Assembly (NCBI GenBank): GCA_031835245.1
Contig: JAVKOQ010000153.1
Span: forward strand, 1-64,000
Direction: 5' to 3'
Length of the DNA: 64,000 bases
Source of the DNA: Balamuthia mandrillaris
Taxonomy: Eukaryota; Discosea; Longamoebia; Balamuthiidae
Below are positions 60,326 through 64,000 of this stretch, in pieces (within the stretch, counting starts at the first letter, position 1; every line of letters starts with the position of its first letter). The notes beneath the pieces are model-generated. The model searched no databases. It saw nothing but the letters and a program-made list of their open reading frames with translations, and had not been told where the DNA came from. A program made the position numbers and the translations under genes.

Positions 60326-61498
60326 ATGGAGAACATGGACTACTACGCCGTCCTCAACGTCGGCCAGGACGTCACCGCCGACGACCTCCGGCGGGCCTAC
60401 CGCAAGGAGGCCGTGCGGTGGCACCCCGACAAGAACGAGGACAAATCCCTGGAGGCCACCTTCCGCACCCGCTTCCAGCTCATCGCGGAGGCCTACCAGG
60501 TCCTCAAGGAGCCGCAGCAGAGGAGCCTCTACGACCGCCTCGGCCACGCGGCCTTCAAGCGGATGATGGAGAGCAAAGGGCCGGAGGAGATGGGCGAATA
60601 CGCCGATGCTGAACGGCAGAGAAGGAGAGGAACGCCTCCGCCCTCGCCGTCCTCCTTCTTTGGCAGGGAGGAAGCGGCGGAGGACTTTTTTTCGGTTCCG
60701 TTCTCGGGCTTCTTCGTGGACCCGTTTCAGCTGTTCCAGGAGTTCTTTCAGAGGCAGGAGCAAATGCTCTTTCAGCATCAACGGCTGTTTGACACTATTC
60801 GATGGATGAACGCCATAAAGACCTCCTCTGCTCCGTCTTCCCTATCTTCTTCTCCTTCTGCTTTGTCTTCTTCTTCTTCCTCGCTGTTTACTTCTCCTTC
60901 TGCTTTTTCTTCTTCTTCTTCATTTATGCTGCAACACCATCAACCACACCCTGCTTCAAAGACTTTTATCTCCGTTCCGATACGTGATCTCTCTTCTGCT
61001 TGTTCTACTTCATCATTTCCTAGTTCTTCTTCTGAAGCTTCTGCATACCATCAAAGAAAAAGAAGAGAAGAAGAAGAAGAAGAACAAGAAGAACAAGAAC
61101 AAGAAAACTCAGAAGAAGGAATGCTAGAAGATGAAATACAAGAAGCAGACGAAGAAGAAGCAGAAAAAGAAGAGGAAGGAGAAGACGATGTTTTAGTGAT
61201 GGAAGAGACTGGCTGGCGGCCGGTTCACAGTGCAGCTGCTGAAGAACTAGAAGAAGATGAAGAAGAAGAAGAAGAAGAGCGAGGACAAGAACTAGAAACT
61301 GAAGACGACGAAGTGGAAATCATCGAACCTGAGGAATGGGAGCATAGAAGAATTGGGAACGAGGCGGAGTTTCAAGCGAAGCAAGGCGGTAGGATCTCTT
61401 TGCCACCACAAGTCATCCTCCTCTCCGATGACGAAGAGGAAGAAGGTGAAAAGGAAGAAGCTGTTGTTCCTCCTCCTCTTAAACTATTTCAAGAATAA
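60326..61498 (+). CDS. DnaJ (Hsp40) protein with long acidic C-terminus (390 aa)
   Basis: A J-domain protein that would stimulate an Hsp70 ATPase. The J-domain is residues 5-75 (DYYAVLNVGQDVTADDLRRA, then WHPDKNE with HPD at 33-35, FQLIAEAYQVLKEPQQRSLY). A short Phe-rich region follows (DPFQLFQEFFQRQEQMLF, residues 130-150), like the G/F segment of DNAJB6-type proteins. Residues 165-235 are Ser-rich, and residues 245-385 are mostly Glu with NSEEGMLEDEIQEADEEE-like runs. Three hydrophobic cores set in acid, DDVLVMEE, EVEIIEPEE and QVILLSDDEEEE, fit SUMO-interacting motifs. No zinc finger is present. Single exon; the J-domain part has G/C-ending codons while the tail does not. Confidence 0.85.
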   Translation: MENMDYYAVLNVGQDVTADDLRRAYRKEAVRWHPDKNEDKSLEATFRTRFQLIAEAYQVLKEPQQRSLYDRLGHAAFKRMMESKGPEEMGEYADAERQRRRGTPPPSPSSFFGREEAAEDFFSVPFSGFFVDPFQLFQEFFQRQEQMLFQHQRLFDTIRWMNAIKTSSAPSSLSSSPSALSSSSSSLFTSPSAFSSSSSFMLQHHQPHPASKTFISVPIRDLSSACSTSSFPSSSSEASAYHQRKRREEEEEEQEEQEQENSEEGMLEDEIQEADEEEAEKEEEGEDDVLVMEETGWRPVHSAAAEELEEDEEEEEEERGQELETEDDEVEIIEPEEWEHRRIGNEAEFQAKQGGRISLPPQVILLSDDEEEEGEKEEAVVPPPLKLFQE

Positions 61499-61797
61499 AA
61501 AACGAACTTCGGATGTGCTGCATTGGAACCCGCGAAGGAGATCGCCCTGTATGCCTGCGCATCGGTCTGCTGGGCTGTCTTTTCGAGTAGTTCCTTTGCT
61601 GAAGGTCCCGACGATAGCGGTGAACTTTGGTCCGATGAACACTCCAGAAGTTCAAAAGGGATAGCTCGGGTGAGCGGTCCTCCCTCGGGACGCCAATATA
61701 GCGTTACGCAACAATTTAAAAGTAAATGAATGAACGAGTGTAGGACTGCAAGAAGGAAGCGAGGCCCAGCGAGCGTAACAACAAAAAAACTCAAAGA
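61499..61797. other. Intergenic region with a minus-strand exon-like stretch
   Basis: On the minus strand, 61715-61489 reads TRAIPFELLECSSDQSSPLS and AKELLEKTAQQTDAQAYRAI to a stop at 61489-61491. It looks protein-like but lacks a start and known relatives; it may be a relic. The promoter of the next F-box gene must overlap it. Confidence 0.3.
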
Positions 61798-63252
61798 ATG
61801 GAACAGAACCTTCCCGACGAACTCATCCGCTGCATCTTGCAGAAGGTGCCGGAGGGAAGCATGGCGATCGCCGCTAGAACTTGCCGCCGGTGGTACGCTT
61901 GGTGCCCTGAGCAACAGAGGAACCGGATCGGCGTGAGGACGGTCTGCGGCCGCTTGCCGTTGTTGGAGTGGGCCACCCAGAACGGTTATGGCTTGGACGA
62001 GCACACCTCGGAACTTTTGGCGACCCAAGGGAACCTGCCTCTGCTAAAGTGGGCCAGGGAACACGGCTGCCGGTGGGACCTAGCGAAGCTTTGCGAAGCC
62101 GCCGCCCGGCACGGACATTTGAAAGTGCTGCAGTGGGTCAGCGAGAACGCCTCCTCCTCGGACGAACCTCTGGAATTGGGACCACTGGCCTACCCTGCAG
62201 CGTGTGGAGGTCACTTGAACGTGCTCAAATGGCTGGTGGAACTGGAAGGAACTGAAGTATTCACAAGTCACCTTCGTTCTGTGTCTCAACAGGTTACTTT
62301 GTTTACGTATATGTATGTGCAGACCTACCCTACGACAGGAGCAGCAGCCGGCGGCCATTTGGAAACGCTCAAGTGGCTTCGTGAGATGCGGTGCCCTTGG
62401 AAGCAATCCACGTGCCTTTGGGCCGCACGCTTGGGACATTTGGAGGTTTTGCAGTGGGCCATAGCCAACGGTTGTCCTTGGGATGAAGGTCAGGTCATTA
62501 CATATGCCGCATGGGGTGGGCATTTGGAGGTGGTGCAATGGCTGCGGGCACGCGGGTGCGATTGGGATGGGGTCCTCTACCATGATGCGCACGACCTGGA
62601 CACAGTGAAATGGATTCACGAGCAAGGCTGCCCGTGGGACTCATCCGCAACCTCAAAGCTTCAAAAGTCTGCCGCATTGCATGGCCGACTGGACACTTTG
62701 GAGTGGTTGGCCGGGCTGGGCATTCCTCCCAGGAAGGTGGGCATCTGCAATAACGCAGCGAGGAATGGACACCTCCACGTTTTGAAGTGGGCCAGAGAGC
62801 ATGGATGTCCTTGGAACTCACACGTATACCTCCATGCCGGAGCGTCAAGTTCCTGGTTGGACGTGGTGACGTGGGCCAGAGCGAACGGATGCCCTTGGCA
62901 TGAAGAAACTTGCGCCAATGCTGGGAGTATGGAAATGCTGAAATGGTTGAAAGAGAACGGATGTCCTTGGAATGAAACCACTTGTGCCTTACTGGCTGGA
63001 AGGGGAGATGTGGAAATGTTCCGATGGGCAAGAGAGCACGGATGTCCTTGGGATGAATCTACGGTAGAAGCCGGCCTTGCAGCGTGTCGCAAAGAAACGG
63101 TGATTTGGGCTGTGAAACATGGTTGCCCTGTCCCTCCTCGACTTGAATGGGATGTGAAGTGCTTGCTGGAAACTTGTAATGATGAAGGGGCAGCTACAGA
63201 AGAAGCAAAAGAAAAAGCAGAAGCAGAAGAAGAGGAAGAGGTAGCGTTATGA
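61798..63252 (+). CDS. F-box protein with tandem NGCPW-type ankyrin-like repeats, second paralogue
   Basis: The F-box is at the very N-terminus (LPDELIRCILQKVPEGSMAI, then AARTCRRWYAWCP). About 12 repeats of the GHLEVLQWAIANGCPWDE type follow, ending before an acidic tail (EEAKEKAEAEEEEEVAL). Within the open frame, 62256-62321 is a stop-free 66-nt stretch with GT-AG ends (GTATTC to GTGCAG). Removing it restores the repeat spacing (KWLVELEGTE joined to TYPTTGAAAGGHLE), so it is probably an intron whose retention would not break the frame. By analogy with the 8.5 kb gene, this is a possible SCF substrate receptor; the repeats are closer to each other than to that paralogue. Confidence 0.85.
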   Translation: MEQNLPDELIRCILQKVPEGSMAIAARTCRRWYAWCPEQQRNRIGVRTVCGRLPLLEWATQNGYGLDEHTSELLATQGNLPLLKWAREHGCRWDLAKLCEAAARHGHLKVLQWVSENASSSDEPLELGPLAYPAACGGHLNVLKWLVELEGTEVFTSHLRSVSQQVTLFTYMYVQTYPTTGAAAGGHLETLKWLREMRCPWKQSTCLWAARLGHLEVLQWAIANGCPWDEGQVITYAAWGGHLEVVQWLRARGCDWDGVLYHDAHDLDTVKWIHEQGCPWDSSATSKLQKSAALHGRLDTLEWLAGLGIPPRKVGICNNAARNGHLHVLKWAREHGCPWNSHVYLHAGASSSWLDVVTWARANGCPWHEETCANAGSMEMLKWLKENGCPWNETTCALLAGRGDVEMFRWAREHGCPWDESTVEAGLAACRKETVIWAVKHGCPVPPRLEWDVKCLLETCNDEGAATEEAKEKAEAEEEEEVAL

Positions 63253-63291
63253 TAAATACAGAAAAAATATGGAACAACACTTAGGTAGTGT

Positions 63292-64000
63292 TTACTTCCA
63301 CTCTTTGTCATCTTTGAGCATCTTCACGATATCTTTGAATGTTGGCCTGACAACGAAAAAAAGTACCACTGGTTAGAAAAACACACTTTCTGAAAGAGAG
63401 CGGAAAGGAAAAACAGACAAAGAGCACAGGGAAAAAGAAATAAGAGGAAAAAATCGAGAAGGAAGAAAGAAGGATTCACCTTTCATCAGGGTTATAACGG
63501 AAGCACCTATCCATCACGATTTTCAAGACAGAGGGAGCGTCTTCATCCAACGTCAACACATGACCTGAAATGTGTATATACATCGTTAGGCGTATTGCCT
63601 CGCAGTAAAAGATAAGAGGCATTCTGCAAAGAAAAAGAAAATTAACCATCCACGACAGCATTAATGACTTCCTCCGTTCTCATGGTGGAATAGGGTGTTT
63701 TTCCTTCGTTCATGATCTCCCACAACAGCACGCCATAACCTGTTTTCCGTCAAGTTTTATATTAGAGTTTAAATAGCATCCGAAAAAGACAGACAGAAGA
63801 AGGGAGGGCACTCACTCCAAACATCAGACTTCTTATCGAAAGTTCTTTTGTGGAAGTATTCTGGAGGCGTCCATCTTATCGGAATGGTCTGTGTCTGCTC
63901 TTCGTCGCTGTCCGCTGTTGATAATCCAAAGTCTTTGGAATAAAGGTACCAATGTGAGAACGACGGAAGATACGACAAGAAAGAAAGGCAGATAGAAGTA
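63292..64000 (-). CDS. Receptor tyrosine kinase 3 (3' part, continues beyond the window)
   Basis: Minus-strand exons of a third paralogue of the kinases at 33.5 and 42 kb. They read, in gene order: DFGLSTADSDEEQTQTIPIR then WTPPEYFHKRTFDKKSDVWS (about 63930-63815), YGVLLWEIMNEGKTPYSTMR and TEEVINAVVD (about 63740-63648), GHVLTLDEDAPSVLKIVMDR then CFRYNPDER (about 63565-63478), and PTFKDIVKMLKDDKEWK with the stop at 63292-63294. Intron positions match the other two copies. The catalytic loop, membrane helix and ectodomain lie to the right of the window. The gene is convergent with the F-box gene, only about 40 bp away. Confidence 0.85.

Overview
The window is nuclear DNA of an intron-rich free-living protist, most likely an amoebozoan (inference, perhaps of the Acanthamoeba/Balamuthia kind). 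Reasons: short GT-AG introns (roughly 45-300 nt) with CT-rich sense strands, F-box proteins with tandem NGCPW ankyrin-like repeats, receptor-type tyrosine kinases, a complete set of ordinary eukaryotic housekeeping genes, and no operons, ribosome binding sites or visible tRNA/rRNA genes. Genes lie close together on both strands; exon limits given here are read by eye and are approximate unless stated.

Left part (1-21 kb): an MLO-family membrane protein carrying its own calmodulin-like domain (+); a PARN-type poly(A) nuclease with a C-terminal membrane tail (-); a three-copy cluster of secreted cysteine-rich proteins, of which only the first looks intact (+); a lamin-tail-domain gene whose middle 170 bp is inverted (-); an F-box/ankyrin-like protein (+); CDC123 (-); a Golgi-type glycosyltransferase (-); and a Ctf4/AND-1 replisome adaptor without its N-terminal WD40 part (-).

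Middle (21-33.5 kb): a tandem array of four-helix membrane proteins, six apparently intact, one pseudogene and one relic, all on the minus strand; then a Dps/ferritin-like gene with signs of very high expression, and a FAAP24-like DNA-repair gene (+).

Kinase region (33.5-46 kb): two paralogous receptor tyrosine kinases in direct orientation, with DUF11-like ectodomain repeats. They are separated by about 4.6 kb of AT-rich DNA that holds a decayed DNA transposon and a remarkable ladder of consecutive short hairpins. A third kinase paralogue begins at the right edge on the opposite strand.

Right part (46-64 kb): a large type I membrane protein (+), a PP2C phosphatase with an inserted CCCH zinc finger (-), a small basic protein (-), a cationic amino acid transporter (+), the AP-3 sigma subunit (+), an unknown 179-residue protein (-), an ER-type ubiquitin-conjugating enzyme (UBE2J/Ubc6) with two possible C-termini (+), a DnaJ protein with an acidic tail (+) and a second F-box/ankyrin-like protein (+). 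Several housekeeping genes share an upstream motif of the form TTTCACGACGACATGG or TTTGTCGACAAA, a good candidate for a common promoter element. The strongest novelties are the MLO-calmodulin fusion, the covarying hairpin ladder, the 170-bp inversion inside the lamin-tail gene, the shared promoter motif, and the two-ended ubiquitin-conjugating enzyme.
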